Source of the DNA: Terrisporobacter mayombei
GTDB taxonomy: Bacteria > Bacillota > Clostridia > Peptostreptococcales > Peptostreptococcaceae
DNA: 64,000 bases
NCBI RefSeq assembly: GCF_020748465.1
Contig: NZ_JAHZMP010000002.1
Span: 62,001 to 126,000 of the forward strand
Direction: 5' to 3'
Of this stretch, positions 54,233 through 63,335 are shown piece after piece; the stretch's first letter is position 1, and each line of letters begins with the position of its first letter. The notes beneath the pieces are model-generated. The model had not been told where the DNA came from and searched no databases. It saw only the letters and a program-made list of their open reading frames with translations. The translations under genes were made by a program, and so were the position numbers.

Positions 54233-55258
54233 ATGGATATACGTCAAATTGCAGAAAAAGCTGGTGTATCAGTAGCAACTGTATCTAGGGTACAAAATCA
54301 TCCAGAAACAGTTGCAAAAGCAACGAGGGAAAAAGTTCAGGCTATTATAGATGAATGCAACTATACACCAAATTGGTTTGCCAGAGGTATGAACTTAGGT
54401 AAAGCAGAAACTATTGGAATAATTGTTCCTGACATATTAAATCCAAGTTATATGGAAATTGTAAAAGGTATTGAGGATATTATGTCAGAAAGTGGTTACA
54501 TCACAGTTATTTGTGATGGCTCATATGATGCTAAAAAAGAAGAAGATAGCATAGACAGCTTAATCAAAAGAAATACTGATGGACTGATAATTATTTCAAG
54601 TTCAATAAGCCGTAAAAAATTGCTTTCCATTAAATCAAAGGGAATTCCAATAGTATCTATAGGGGAAAGTAATGCTTGTAAAGAAATTGATACAGTAAAA
54701 ATTGATTATGAAAAAGCAAGTTATAAAGCTACAAAGCATTTGATTGATATTGGATATGACAAAATAGCTATAATAAATGGTCCAAAAGAAAAAAGAGAAA
54801 ACGCTCTAAGACTAGAGGGTTTTAAGAGAGCCTTGAAGAATAATAATATTAATATTGAAAATAATTATATCTTGCATTCCCAAACATCTCTAGATGAAGG
54901 ATATTTGCTTACTAAGAAGTTGCTTAAGTTGAAAAATCCTCCAAGAGCAATTTTTGCTACAGACGATATTTTTGCTTTTGCATCAATGGCAGCATTAAGA
55001 GATAATGATATAAAAGTACCAGAGGATATGGCTGTGATAGGATTTGATAATATTCAACTTTCTAGAATGATTGAATCAAAATTAACAACAATAATAAATC
55101 CTCTACATAAACAAGGTGTTTTGGGAGCTAGATTATTAATAGATATAATTAATAACCAAGAATCTGAAGATAGTTTTACTCAAGAAATACTGCTAGAAAC
55201 AAAGATTAAAATACGTAAATCATGTGGATATGGTAATAGGATAGGGGAGATATTTTAA
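54233..55258 (+). CDS. LacI-family regulator of pyrimidine degradation
   Basis: 341 residues: LacI helix-turn-helix (IRQIAEKAGVSVATVSRV) and hinge (NWFARGMNLGKAETIGIIVP), then periplasmic-binding-like effector domain (AIFATDDIFAFASMAAL, VIGFDNIQLS). Located between the two palindrome-controlled arms and followed 2 bases later by a PreA-like gene. The effector is probably a pyrimidine or dihydropyrimidine (inference). Confidence 0.92.
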   Translation: MDIRQIAEKAGVSVATVSRVQNHPETVAKATREKVQAIIDECNYTPNWFARGMNLGKAETIGIIVPDILNPSYMEIVKGIEDIMSESGYITVICDGSYDAKKEEDSIDSLIKRNTDGLIIISSSISRKKLLSIKSKGIPIVSIGESNACKEIDTVKIDYEKASYKATKHLIDIGYDKIAIINGPKEKRENALRLEGFKRALKNNNINIENNYILHSQTSLDEGYLLTKKLLKLKNPPRAIFATDDIFAFASMAALRDNDIKVPEDMAVIGFDNIQLSRMIESKLTTIINPLHKQGVLGARLLIDIINNQESEDSFTQEILLETKIKIRKSCGYGNRIGEIF

Positions 55259-55260
55259 TT

Positions 55261-56376
55261 ATGTTAGAGACGAACTTCATGGGATTAAAACTAAAAAATC
55301 CAATTATAATTTCAGCTGGCCCTTGGAATGGTGATGGAAAAAAGTTAAGAAATAACTTAAAAGCTGGGGCAGGAGCTGTAATTACAGAAACTATAGTAAG
55401 TGATCCATTTTCAAAGATAAGTGAACAAGTAGCATATAATGGTCAAGGATTGCAAAATATAAGATATTATAGTCGTTTTCAATTGGAAAGATGGCAAGAA
55501 GAACTAAAGATAGCCAAAAGTGATGGAGGAATTGTTATTGCAAGTATTTCAGGTCACTCACCATCAGAAGTTACATATTTAGCAAAAAAACTAGAAAAAT
55601 ATGGTGCAGATGCTATTGAGATATCTTTATCATGTCCTTTAGGTGAAGGAGTAGAGGTTCCTTGTTCTGATAGAAATTTTGTTTATGACATAGTAAAAGA
55701 TGTAGTGGGAAATGTTAAAATACCAGTTATGGTGAAATTATCTCAACATGTAAATAATATAAGTGAAGTATCAAAAGCAGCTAAAAAAGCTGGGGCAAGT
55801 GCAATAAGCGCCATAAACACAATAAGATGTATTTTAGGCGTAAATATTGAAGAGGGAGTTCCTCTACTACCAACATATGGTGGATATTCTGGAGTACCTA
55901 TTAGACCAATTGCTTTAGCCAGTGTAGCCTCTATTGCTCAATCTGTTCATATTCCTATTTGTGGTGTAGGAGGAATAGAAAACTATGAAAATGTAATAGA
56001 GTATATGATGTTAGGAGCATCAACAATACAAATTGGCACAGCCCTTATGTTAAATGGTGATAGTATAATTGGGAAAATATTAAATGATTTAGAAAAGTGG
56101 TTTAAAGATAAAAAAATTAGTTCAATAGATGAAATACGTGGAAAAGCTTTAGAACAGATTAAACCTTTAGATGAATTATCTTTGCAACCTATGACGTGCA
56201 AATGTGATGATAAAGTCTGTAAAGAAGGCTGTAATTTATGTATTGAGTACTGTTTGGAAAATGCAATAAAAGCAATTAATAATAATATAAAAATTGACAA
56301 ATTGAAATGTATAGGATGTGGACTGTGTGTTCATATTTGTCCTGTAAATAAATTACAAATTTATGATGAGAATTAA
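55261..56376 (+). CDS. PreA-like dihydropyrimidine/dihydroorotate dehydrogenase with ferredoxin domain
   Basis: 371 residues: FMN-binding TIM barrel of the DHODH/DPD class (FMGLKLKNPIIISAGPW, IEISLSCPLG, GVGGIENYENVIEYMMLGAS) plus a C-terminal 4Fe-4S module with Cys motifs (CKCDDKVCKEGCNLCIEYC, CIGCGLCVHICP). It shares the fold of PreA encoded at 57954 but is clearly a different paralogue, with no adjacent flavoprotein of its own. Coupled to the LacI regulator. Confidence 0.85.
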   Translation: MLETNFMGLKLKNPIIISAGPWNGDGKKLRNNLKAGAGAVITETIVSDPFSKISEQVAYNGQGLQNIRYYSRFQLERWQEELKIAKSDGGIVIASISGHSPSEVTYLAKKLEKYGADAIEISLSCPLGEGVEVPCSDRNFVYDIVKDVVGNVKIPVMVKLSQHVNNISEVSKAAKKAGASAISAINTIRCILGVNIEEGVPLLPTYGGYSGVPIRPIALASVASIAQSVHIPICGVGGIENYENVIEYMMLGASTIQIGTALMLNGDSIIGKILNDLEKWFKDKKISSIDEIRGKALEQIKPLDELSLQPMTCKCDDKVCKEGCNLCIEYCLENAIKAINNNIKIDKLKCIGCGLCVHICPVNKLQIYDEN

Positions 56377-56385
56377 TGTACCAAT

Positions 56386-56420
56386 AAGGTGCTATATAAG
56401 AAATTATATAGCACCTTTTT
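56386..56420 (+). terminator. Terminator of the lacI-type/preA-like unit
   Basis: A perfect AAGGTGCTATATA / TATATAGCACCTT stem with a 6-base loop and T5. Confidence 0.88.
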
Positions 56421-56473
56421 AATTTGAGTAAAAAAAACTTTAACAAAAAAATAACAAAAAAATTATTTTCTTG

Positions 56474-56532
56474 TTGACATTAACAAAAAATGGAAGTATA
56501 AATTAAGTATAAACGTAATGTAAACGTTTACA
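56474..56532 (+). promoter_or_regulatory. Promoter and LacI-type operator of preT-preA
   Basis: TTGACA (56474-56479), 17-base spacer, TATAAA (56497-56502), then palindrome TGTAAACGTTTACA (56519-56532), identical to the site of the divergent hydrolase arm and at nearly the same distance from the -10. A leader of roughly 180 bases with repeated TATAGGTATA-type motifs follows before preT. Confidence 0.82.
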
Positions 56533-56701
56533 ATAAATCCTTATCCTTAAAGAAAGGAGTCTAGCAAAAAGAAAGTATTTACAGTCAGGGTTAAGAGTAA
56601 GGTAAATAGGTATATGTTAGTTATAGGTATAGGTATATGTACGAAGGTAACAAAGCCTTATTGTGGCTTAAAATAAAAATAGTTTAGAAAGGAAAATGAA
56701 A

Positions 56702-57907
56702 ATGGATCAAAGTAAAAAAACAGATAAGAATTTTGAATTAGTAATACGCGAAGAGGCTTCTAGATGTCTACTATGTCATGATGCACCATGTTCTAAAGCT
56801 TGTCCAGCTGGAACAAATCCAGCAAAATTTATAAGATCATTAAGATTTGAAAATCCAAAAGGGGCTATTGAAACAATAAAAGCTAACAATGTTTTAGGTG
56901 GAGTTTGTAGTAAGGTATGTCCATCAAAGGCATACTGTGAAGGAGCTTGTAGCAGAGTTGACCTAAAAACACCAATAAAAATAAAGATGCTTCAAGAATA
57001 TTTAATGGAATTAGATAAAACATTAAACGTTCCAATGTTAAGAGAAAGAAAACATGTGGACAAAAAAGTTGGTATAGTTGGATCTGGACCAGCTGGTCTT
57101 GCAGCAGCAGTAGAATTAGTAAAAGAAGGATACAATGTAACAGTTTATGAAAGAGATGAAAAATTAGGTGGTTACTTATCTTATGGAATACCAAGTGATA
57201 GATTATCACAGGAATTAGTTGACCATGAAATAAATCAAGTAAAAGAATTAGGTGTTGAATTTAAAAATAACACTAAAGTAGAAAATCCAAATGATTTATT
57301 AAGTGACGGTTTTGATGCTGTTATATGGGCATGTGGACTTCACAAAGGTAAAACATTAAACATAGATGGAACGAATTTAGAGAATGTGGAAATAGGCGTT
57401 GACTATTTAAGAAAAGTTAAAGAAGATGCTAAAAATCTATATGCAGGTAAAAATGTTATAGTAATCGGTGGCGGAGACGTTGCTATGGACGTTGCTAGAA
57501 CTGCAAAATTAAGAGGAGCAGAAAACGTAAATATATTATACAGAAGAACTGAAAATGAAATGCCAGCATACATAGATGAAAAAGTTGAAACAAAAGAAGC
57601 TGGTGTAAATATATTTGTAAAATTCAAACCTGTTAGTATAGAAGGAAATTCAAAAGTAGAAAAAGCCACTTTTGAAAGTTTAGGTAATGATACAACTATT
57701 ACAATGAAATGTGATCAGTATATATTAGCAATAAGTCAAGAAAGTGAAAGAAATATAGAAGACTTAGTAGATGCTTCAAAAGGAATATTTGCAGCAGGAG
57801 ACGTGGTTTCTAGCGATAAAACTGTTGTTTATGCAATAAAGAGTGGTAAAGAAGTAGCTAATAAAGTTATTGAATATGTAAATAATACATGTTCAGTAAA
57901 ATGCTAA
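56702..57907 (+). CDS. preT: NAD-dependent dihydropyrimidine dehydrogenase, flavoprotein subunit PreT
   Basis: About 401 residues: N-terminal Cys-rich module (CLLCHDAPCSKACPAGTNP, GGVCSKVCPSKAYCEGAC) and FAD/NAD domains (GIVGSGPAGLAAAVELV, VIGGGDVAMDVARTA, YRRTENEMPAY, GIFAAGDV). It passes electrons between NAD(P)H and PreA. The ATG at 56702 fits AAAGGA eight bases upstream; the ATG at 56696 would be only 2 bases away. Confidence 0.92.
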   Translation: MDQSKKTDKNFELVIREEASRCLLCHDAPCSKACPAGTNPAKFIRSLRFENPKGAIETIKANNVLGGVCSKVCPSKAYCEGACSRVDLKTPIKIKMLQEYLMELDKTLNVPMLRERKHVDKKVGIVGSGPAGLAAAVELVKEGYNVTVYERDEKLGGYLSYGIPSDRLSQELVDHEINQVKELGVEFKNNTKVENPNDLLSDGFDAVIWACGLHKGKTLNIDGTNLENVEIGVDYLRKVKEDAKNLYAGKNVIVIGGGDVAMDVARTAKLRGAENVNILYRRTENEMPAYIDEKVETKEAGVNIFVKFKPVSIEGNSKVEKATFESLGNDTTITMKCDQYILAISQESERNIEDLVDASKGIFAAGDVVSSDKTVVYAIKSGKEVANKVIEYVNNTCSVKC

Positions 57908-57953
57908 TAAAAAATATATTTAATATCCCTAAATAAAGAAAGGTGGGCAAATA

Positions 57954-59186
57954 ATGTTTAAGAAAGATTTATCAATTGAATTTTGTGGTGTTAAGTGTGA
58001 AAATCCATTTTTTCTATCTTCTTCACCTGTAGATAACTGTTATGAAATGTGTGCTAAAGCTTTAGAAACTGGATGGGGTGGAGTTGTATTTAAAACTCTT
58101 GGTTTCTTTATACCAACAGATTGTTCTCCAAGATTCGATGCTTTAAGAAAGGAAAGTACTGAATTTGTTGGATTTAAAAATATGGAACAAATTTCAGAAC
58201 ATCCATTGGAAGAAAGCTTAGAAGCTTTAAAAATGTTAAAAACTAATTATCCTACAAAGGTTATCGTTGCATCTATAATGGGTCAAGACGAAAAAGAATG
58301 GGAAGAATTAGCTAGATTAGTTACAGAAGCTGGAGCAGATATGATAGAATGTAACTTCTCATGTCCTCAAATGACTAGTCATGCTATGGGATCAGATGTT
58401 GGTCAAAACCCAGAATTAGTTAAAACATACTGTGAAGCAGTAGCTAGAGGATCTAAATTACCAATACTAGCAAAAATGACACCAAACATAGGTGATATGA
58501 ATATACCAGCAATAGCATCTATGGAAGGTGGAGCAGCAGGTATATCTACTATAAATACTATAAAATCAATAACTGGAATAGATTTTGATAAGATGATAGG
58601 ATTACCAGTAGTTAATGGTAAATCTTCTATATCTGGTTATTCAGGAAAAGCTGTTAAACCTATAGCATTAAGATTTATACAACAAATGAGAACAGATGAT
58701 AAGTTAAAAAATGTTCCTATAAGTGGTATAGGTGGTATAGAAACTTGGCAAGATGCATTAGAATTCATATTATTAGGAGCAAGTAACTTACAAGTTACAA
58801 CTGCTGTTATGCAATATGGATATAGAATAGTTGAAGATATGATAAGTGGATTATCATACTTCATGGAAGAAAAAGGAATAGACAAATTACAAGATTTAGT
58901 AGGAGTTGCAAACTGCAACATAATACCTGCTGAAGATATAGATCGTACATTTGTAATTTATCCAGAAATAAATAAAGATAAATGTATAGGTTGTGGAAGA
59001 TGTTACGTTTCTTGTTTTGACGGAGGACATCAAGCATATACATACAATGAAGAAACTAGAGAAATCACATTAAATAAAGACAAGTGTGTTGGATGTCATT
59101 TATGTAGTTTAGTATGTCCAGTAGGAGCAATAGACAAGGGCGAAATAATGTTTAGAGATGGAAAAGAAAAAGAAATAGTTATGTAA
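57954..59186 (+). CDS. preA: NAD-dependent dihydropyrimidine dehydrogenase, catalytic subunit PreA
   Basis: 410 residues: FMN barrel ([67 protein letters not shown]) and two C-terminal 4Fe-4S motifs ([11 protein letters not shown] and [12 protein letters not shown]). With PreT it interconverts uracil/thymine and dihydropyrimidines. Products feed hydA and the amidohydrolase in the other arm. RBS AAAGGTGG. Confidence 0.94.
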   Translation: MFKKDLSIEFCGVKCENPFFLSSSPVDNCYEMCAKALETGWGGVVFKTLGFFIPTDCSPRFDALRKESTEFVGFKNMEQISEHPLEESLEALKMLKTNYPTKVIVASIMGQDEKEWEELARLVTEAGADMIECNFSCPQMTSHAMGSDVGQNPELVKTYCEAVARGSKLPILAKMTPNIGDMNIPAIASMEGGAAGISTINTIKSITGIDFDKMIGLPVVNGKSSISGYSGKAVKPIALRFIQQMRTDDKLKNVPISGIGGIETWQDALEFILLGASNLQVTTAVMQYGYRIVEDMISGLSYFMEEKGIDKLQDLVGVANCNIIPAEDIDRTFVIYPEINKDKCIGCGRCYVSCFDGGHQAYTYNEETREITLNKDKCVGCHLCSLVCPVGAIDKGEIMFRDGKEKEIVM

Positions 59187-59200
59187 TATTCAAATAAATT

Positions 59201-59246
59201 AAAGAGCCATATGAAGTAATTCACTTACTTCATATGGCTCTTTTTT
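59201..59246 (+). terminator. Terminator of preT-preA
   Basis: A 19-bp perfect inverted repeat beginning AAAGAGCCATATGAAG, loop of 5 bases, T6 tail. Confidence 0.92.
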
Positions 59247-59251
59247 ATTTG

Positions 59252-59310
59252 AGCAAGGTCCTTGCCTGGAATTTCATAGCGCCCACGCAGTGGCTTAAAG
59301 GAAGCGAGTT
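59252..59310. repeat. Possible partial copy D of the dispersed intergenic repeat
   Basis: Contains CATAGCGCCCACGC and TGGCTTAAAGGAAGCGAG, resembling the GCGCCAACG/GCTTAAA elements of copies A-C, in locally GC-richer DNA. Similarity is weaker than between B and C. Confidence 0.35.
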
Positions 59311-59452
59311 TTTTATGTTATAATATTGCTCGTATTAAAATATTATATTAATAAATCTAGCAATTTCCTAGGACTTGTTCGAGAAGTATAGATTGACTAT
59401 TTTAACTATACTAAAATAGCTTAACATATTGAAAATACCCAACTATGACATT

Positions 59453-59598
59453 TTATAGCAGCATTTTTTCTATATTATCGGATGCTTTTTTATCCATTTC
59501 TTTTAAAATATGAGAATAAATATTCATTGTTATATTTATTTCAGTATGATCTAATCTTTCAGATACAATTTTCATATCAGTGATGTTAGTATAAGTGT
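59453..59598 (-). pseudogene. Tyrosine-recombinase (phage integrase) C-terminal remnant
   Basis: Translates to MKIVSERLDHTEINITMNIY followed by SHILKEMDKKASDNIEKMLL and a stop. The ERLDHT-x-I-NIT...IYSH pattern is the end of integrase catalytic domains, including the nucleophilic Tyr. No upstream part of the gene is present. Confidence 0.8.
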
Positions 59599-59612
59599 AT
59601 AGACACATTTAA

Positions 59613-59883
59613 TCGAACGAATTATATAAATCAAGAAAATCATTAGCTGGGCTACACAGTGAGTATGGCATACCAAAATCAATAATATCTACATGGATAA
59701 AAAATAACTTTCAGATATTATCATCTTCTGATGTTAATGATGATATGACATTTTAAAGAAAGAATAAGTTTATAGGGTTAAGTATTTTGATTTTGAGTCT
59801 GCAAAACTAAGATTATTTGAATTCATGGAAGTATTGGTTTCATATCACCAGATGAATGCGAAAAAATAGCTAGAGCAAGTTAA
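59613..59883 (+). pseudogene. IS3-family transposase remnants (orfA part and orfB end)
   Basis: From 59613 the frame reads SNELYKSRKSLAGLHSEYGI then PKSIISTWIKNN, an IS3 OrfA helix-turn-helix, ending at TAA 59754-59756. At 59821-59883 another frame reads IHGSIGFISPDECEKIARAS and stop, the usual OrfB C-terminus (IHxSLGYxSPxE). The sequence between is too decayed to read. No terminal inverted repeats were identified. Confidence 0.72.
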
Positions 59884-59975
59884 AAATTCAATTATTTGTG
59901 TCTAAAATATTGACATAGATCTAATAAGAGAGGCGAAATAATAATGAATTAAACGCGAAGTTAATAAAAGCTAAG

Positions 59976-60182
59976 GTGCCAAAAGATGCATATTCATTAG
60001 ACGGTGGTCTGCCTAATGAAATGTATTGTTTGAATTATTTAATTGGCAAAAAAAAATGGCAAGTGTACTATAGTGAACGAGGCGTGAAAACAGGACTGAA
60101 AGAATTTGAGAGTGAAGATGAAGCTTGTAATTACTTTTATGATTCGTTAATTGATATTTTGAAATCTATGAAAATTATATAA
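59976..60182 (+). CDS. Small immunity-protein-like ORF, possibly frameshifted at its 5' end
   Basis: 68 residues from a GTG. The pattern SLDGGLPNEMYCLN, KWQVYYSERG and FESEDEACNYFYDSL resembles small immunity proteins of polymorphic toxin systems; I cannot name the family with confidence. The frame continues upstream (NELNAKLIKAK) toward an ATG at 59943 that is one base out of frame, with GAGAGGCG before it, suggesting a frameshift near the start. Confidence 0.5.
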   Translation: MPKDAYSLDGGLPNEMYCLNYLIGKKKWQVYYSERGVKTGLKEFESEDEACNYFYDSLIDILKSMKII

Positions 60183-60193
60183 CTATTAAATAT

Positions 60194-60230
60194 AAGCACT
60201 TTACAAATAAACGTAGTAGGTGCTTTTTTA
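60194..60230 (+). terminator. Weak terminator
   Basis: AAGCAC / GTGCTT stem with a long (about 18-base) loop followed by T5-6, after the immunity-like ORF. Confidence 0.5.
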
Positions 60231-60470
60231 TGTGCAAAATTAGGAGAAATAAATGTATCTCTATTTAAAAAAATGAAAAAATTGATAAGCATATTCGAGA
60301 AGAATATGATGCTAGACTTGAAAAATTGTATGATAAAATATTTAATAAATAGGAGTAACAGTAATATGAAAAAAATAATTGCAAGATGTAAAATGGTGGC
60401 TAATCACACTATGAAAAGCGTTGGTACATAAAAAGAATAGAAAATTATTTTTAAAATAGGAGTGATAAGG
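60231..60470 (+). other. Decayed coding DNA
   Basis: One frame near 60273-60352 encodes a charged, protein-like tail (KIDKHIREEYDARLEKLYDK) ending at a stop; a 21-codon ORF at 60366-60431 starts MKKIIARCKMVANHT. Both look like gene ends without gene bodies. Confidence 0.35.
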
Positions 60471-60743
60471 ATGAATATAAAAGACCTAGAAAATAGTATT
60501 AAAAAGGTAATAGATATATTAGAAAAAGAGTACGCTAGTCAATTGACCAGTGGTGTATTAGAATTGATATATAAGAGATATGTTAACGCTATAAGTTGTA
60601 TAACGAACAAAGATTTAATGGATATAAAAATATCTGGTGGAGTGAGAGCCTATTTAGATAGTTACAATGATTATACATGTCCATTGGTAATTGCAATGGA
60701 TGAGGCTGAAATATTATATAAAGATATTTTAAAGAAGATATAA
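60471..60743 (+). CDS. Hypothetical protein, 90 residues
   Basis: Not recognised. Helical and charged at the start (IKKVIDILEKEYAS), with MDEAEILYKDILKKI at the end; no signal peptide or membrane helix. I use the ATG at 60471 because AGGAG lies eight bases upstream; a GTG at 60462 overlaps that site. Being beside an immunity-like ORF and mobile-element debris, it may be another immunity or accessory protein (inference). DNA from 60744 to about 60890 reads as a broken ORF tail. Confidence 0.55.
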   Translation: MNIKDLENSIKKVIDILEKEYASQLTSGVLELIYKRYVNAISCITNKDLMDIKISGGVRAYLDSYNDYTCPLVIAMDEAEILYKDILKKI

Positions 60744-60932
60744 TACTATATGCAGAAACACAGTTTGGTCATCAGAAGAAAGTGGACTATCTCATTATAG
60801 TGACTGTGATACTAATAAGGAAATGATAGATTCCTTTGCTAGATAAATGCCCAATATAATTGAAGTATTTGGTGAAATAGAAATAATATAGTGAATTAAC
60901 TATTGGCAACTTTAAATAGAATAATCAATATT

Positions 60933-60966
60933 AAAAATAAGTCCTTATAACTAAGGGCTTATTTTT
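60933..60966 (+). terminator. Terminator after the 90-residue ORF
   Basis: AAAAATAAGTCCTT / AAGGGCTTATTTTT stem (one G-U), loop of 6 bases, T-rich end. The rest of the stretch to 61344 shows only the promoter described next. Confidence 0.75.
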
Positions 60967-61231
60967 ATTGTTAAATAAAGTGGTGTTTCCTATGGGTTGA
61001 ATCCAATATTTAATGAAAAATTATATGATTAATCTTCTCTTAAATACGTGTTTTTTTCAAAAAAACTCTACCAAAAAATCATGGTATTTTATGCTACAAA
61101 ATATTAAATTATCTTCCTTTCATAGATGAAACATGTAAATATGTAAAACTTACTTCCATATAAGACCTACAGCGGGTGGAGGGTTTTTTAAAAATGCCTT
61201 AAACCTTTTGAATTTAGTTGTTTTTACTTTG

Positions 61232-61260
61232 TTGACAGTACAGTTGCTATACAAGATATA
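61232..61260 (+). promoter_or_regulatory. Probable promoter of the acyl-CoA dehydrogenase operon
   Basis: TTGACA (61232-61237), 17-base spacer, GATATA (61255-61260). Good -35, weaker -10, 84 bases before the start codon. Confidence 0.55.
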
Positions 61261-61344
61261 ACTTAATTAAGATAGTAATTTGAAGTAAGACAAAATTAAA
61301 AATGTATATATAGAAAATAGATAAAAGAAAGGATGAAATAACGT

Positions 61345-62487
61345 ATGGATTTTTCATTAACTAGAGAACAGGAAATGATAAAAAGATTAGCCGGACAGTT
61401 TGCACAAGAAGTGTTAGATCCAGTTGCAGCTGAGGTTGATGCTGAGCATACTTTTCCAGTTGATAATTTCAAGAAAATGGCTGATATAGGATTTACAGGT
61501 ATAGGTGTTCCTAAAGAGTATGGTGGATCAGGGGGCGGTGCCTTGGAAGAGGTATTAGCAGTTTCTGAATTTGCAAAGAAATGCATGTCTTCTTCAGCCA
61601 TATTATCAATCCATTTAATTGCACCTCATGCCATTTATAAATTTGGAAATGAAGAACAAAAACAAAGTTTTCTACCAAAACTTACTAAGGGTGGATATTT
61701 GGGAGCATTTGCTCTTACTGAACCAAATGCAGGTTCAGATGCAGGTGCTGTAAAGACTACAGCAATACTTGATCCTGAAACAAACGAGTATGTATTAAAT
61801 GGTACTAAGTGTTTTATTTCTGGAGGTAGCCGTGCAGATATAGTATTATTATTTGTTCTTACTCAGCCAGAAAAAGGATTAAAAGGAATGTCAGCAATAT
61901 TAGTTGAAAAAGGCACTCCAGGATTTAGTATTGGTAAAGTAGAGTCAAAAATGGGACTTAGTGGTTCTGAAACTGCTGAATTAATATTTGAAGATTGTAG
62001 AGTTCCAGCATCTAACCTTCTAGGAAAAGAAGGCCAAGGATTTAAAATAGCAATGCAAGCTCTTGATGGCGCTCGTATAGGAACAGGTGCTCAAGCAGTA
62101 GGTGTTGCAGAGGGAGCTTTAGAACTATCAGTTAAATATACAAAAGAACGTGTACAATTTGGAAAACCAATAGGTGCTTTACAAGGAATACAGTGGTATA
62201 TAGCTGATATGGCTACTAAAACAGAAGCAGCTAAATCACTTGTTTATTATGCAGCATATTTAAAAGATGCAGATAAACCTCACACAACAGAAGCGGCTAT
62301 GTGTAAATTAAATGCAGCAGAAAATGCACGTTTTGTAACGAATTTGGCACTCCAAATTCACGGTGGATATGGTTATATGAAAGACTATCCACTTGAAAGA
62401 ATGTATCGTGATGCTAAGATTACTGAAATTTATGAAGGTACTTCTGAAATTCACAAGGTAGTTATAGCAAGGGCAGTTATGAAATAA
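61345..62487 (+). CDS. Acyl-CoA dehydrogenase (short-chain, butyryl-CoA dehydrogenase type)
   Basis: 380 residues: FALTEPNAGSDAGAVKTTA and FISGGSRADIVLLF (FAD/substrate motifs), ERVQFGKPIGALQGIQWYIADMAT split around position 265-288, and the catalytic Glu in EIYEGTSEIHKVVIARAVMK. Followed by etfB and etfA, so it works with an electron-transfer flavoprotein, perhaps in a bifurcating complex. Acyl chain specificity (butyryl, isocaproyl or other) cannot be read. AAAGGATG-type RBS. Confidence 0.93.
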   Translation: MDFSLTREQEMIKRLAGQFAQEVLDPVAAEVDAEHTFPVDNFKKMADIGFTGIGVPKEYGGSGGGALEEVLAVSEFAKKCMSSSAILSIHLIAPHAIYKFGNEEQKQSFLPKLTKGGYLGAFALTEPNAGSDAGAVKTTAILDPETNEYVLNGTKCFISGGSRADIVLLFVLTQPEKGLKGMSAILVEKGTPGFSIGKVESKMGLSGSETAELIFEDCRVPASNLLGKEGQGFKIAMQALDGARIGTGAQAVGVAEGALELSVKYTKERVQFGKPIGALQGIQWYIADMATKTEAAKSLVYYAAYLKDADKPHTTEAAMCKLNAAENARFVTNLALQIHGGYGYMKDYPLERMYRDAKITEIYEGTSEIHKVVIARAVMK

Positions 62488-62509
62488 GGAAAAAGGAGTG
62501 TATTAAATA

Positions 62510-63313
62510 ATGAGAATTTATGTTTGTGTTAAACAAGTACCAGATACATCTGGAAAAGTAGCTGTTAATCCAGATGGAACACTTAATCGTGGTTCCATGT
62601 CTACTATTATAAATCCAGATGACATGATTGCTATAGAGCAAGCTTTAAAAATAAAAGATGAATTAGGATGTCAGGTAACAGCAATAACAATGGGACCTCC
62701 TCAAGCAGAAAAAATGCTTAGAGAAATACTTGCCATGGGTGCAGATGACGCTGTACTTATATCTTCACGTGAGTTTGGTGGTTCTGATACTTTTGCCACA
62801 TCACAAATTATTGCAGCAGGAATTACTCACTTAGGTATAAGTGATGAGGATATAATCTTCTGTGGACGTCAAGCAATAGACGGAGATACTGCACAAGTTG
62901 GACCACAAATTGCAGAAAAACTAAACATTCCACAAGTTACTTATGCAGCAACAATTAAAAAAGAAGATAATAAATTAGCTATAAAACGTATGCTTGAAGA
63001 TGGATATATGATGGTAGAAGTTAAGACTCCTTGTCTTATAACATGTGTGAAAGAAGACAATATATTACCTCGTTATATGACTATTAACGGAATTATGGAA
63101 TGTTATAGCAAACCACTTACTGTTCTTAATTTTGAAGCATTAAAGGATGAACCACTAATTGACATAGATACTATAGGTCTTAAAGGTTCACCTACTAATA
63201 TATTTAAGTCATTTACACCACCACAAAAAGGCGTGGGAATAATGCTTGAAGGTGATAGTAAGGAAACAGTAGCTGAGTTAACTAGTAAATTAGAAAAACT
63301 ACATGTTATTTAA
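62510..63313 (+). CDS. etfB: Electron transfer flavoprotein beta subunit
   Basis: 267 residues: CVKQVPDTSGKVAVNPDGTL, NPDDMIAIEQALKI, FCGRQAIDGDTAQVGPQIAE (nucleotide-binding loop). Family length is normal. 22 bases after the acyl-CoA dehydrogenase; AAAGGAG RBS. Confidence 0.95.
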   Translation: MRIYVCVKQVPDTSGKVAVNPDGTLNRGSMSTIINPDDMIAIEQALKIKDELGCQVTAITMGPPQAEKMLREILAMGADDAVLISSREFGGSDTFATSQIIAAGITHLGISDEDIIFCGRQAIDGDTAQVGPQIAEKLNIPQVTYAATIKKEDNKLAIKRMLEDGYMMVEVKTPCLITCVKEDNILPRYMTINGIMECYSKPLTVLNFEALKDEPLIDIDTIGLKGSPTNIFKSFTPPQKGVGIMLEGDSKETVAELTSKLEKLHVI

Positions 63314-63335
63314 TTGTGAAAGGAGACAATCAAAT

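Noticed and set aside
61129..61190. GC-richer patch near ACCTACAGCGGGTGGAGGG as a riboswitch or att site
   Set aside because: No conserved aptamer blocks, no clear inverted repeat and no matching direct repeat nearby were found.
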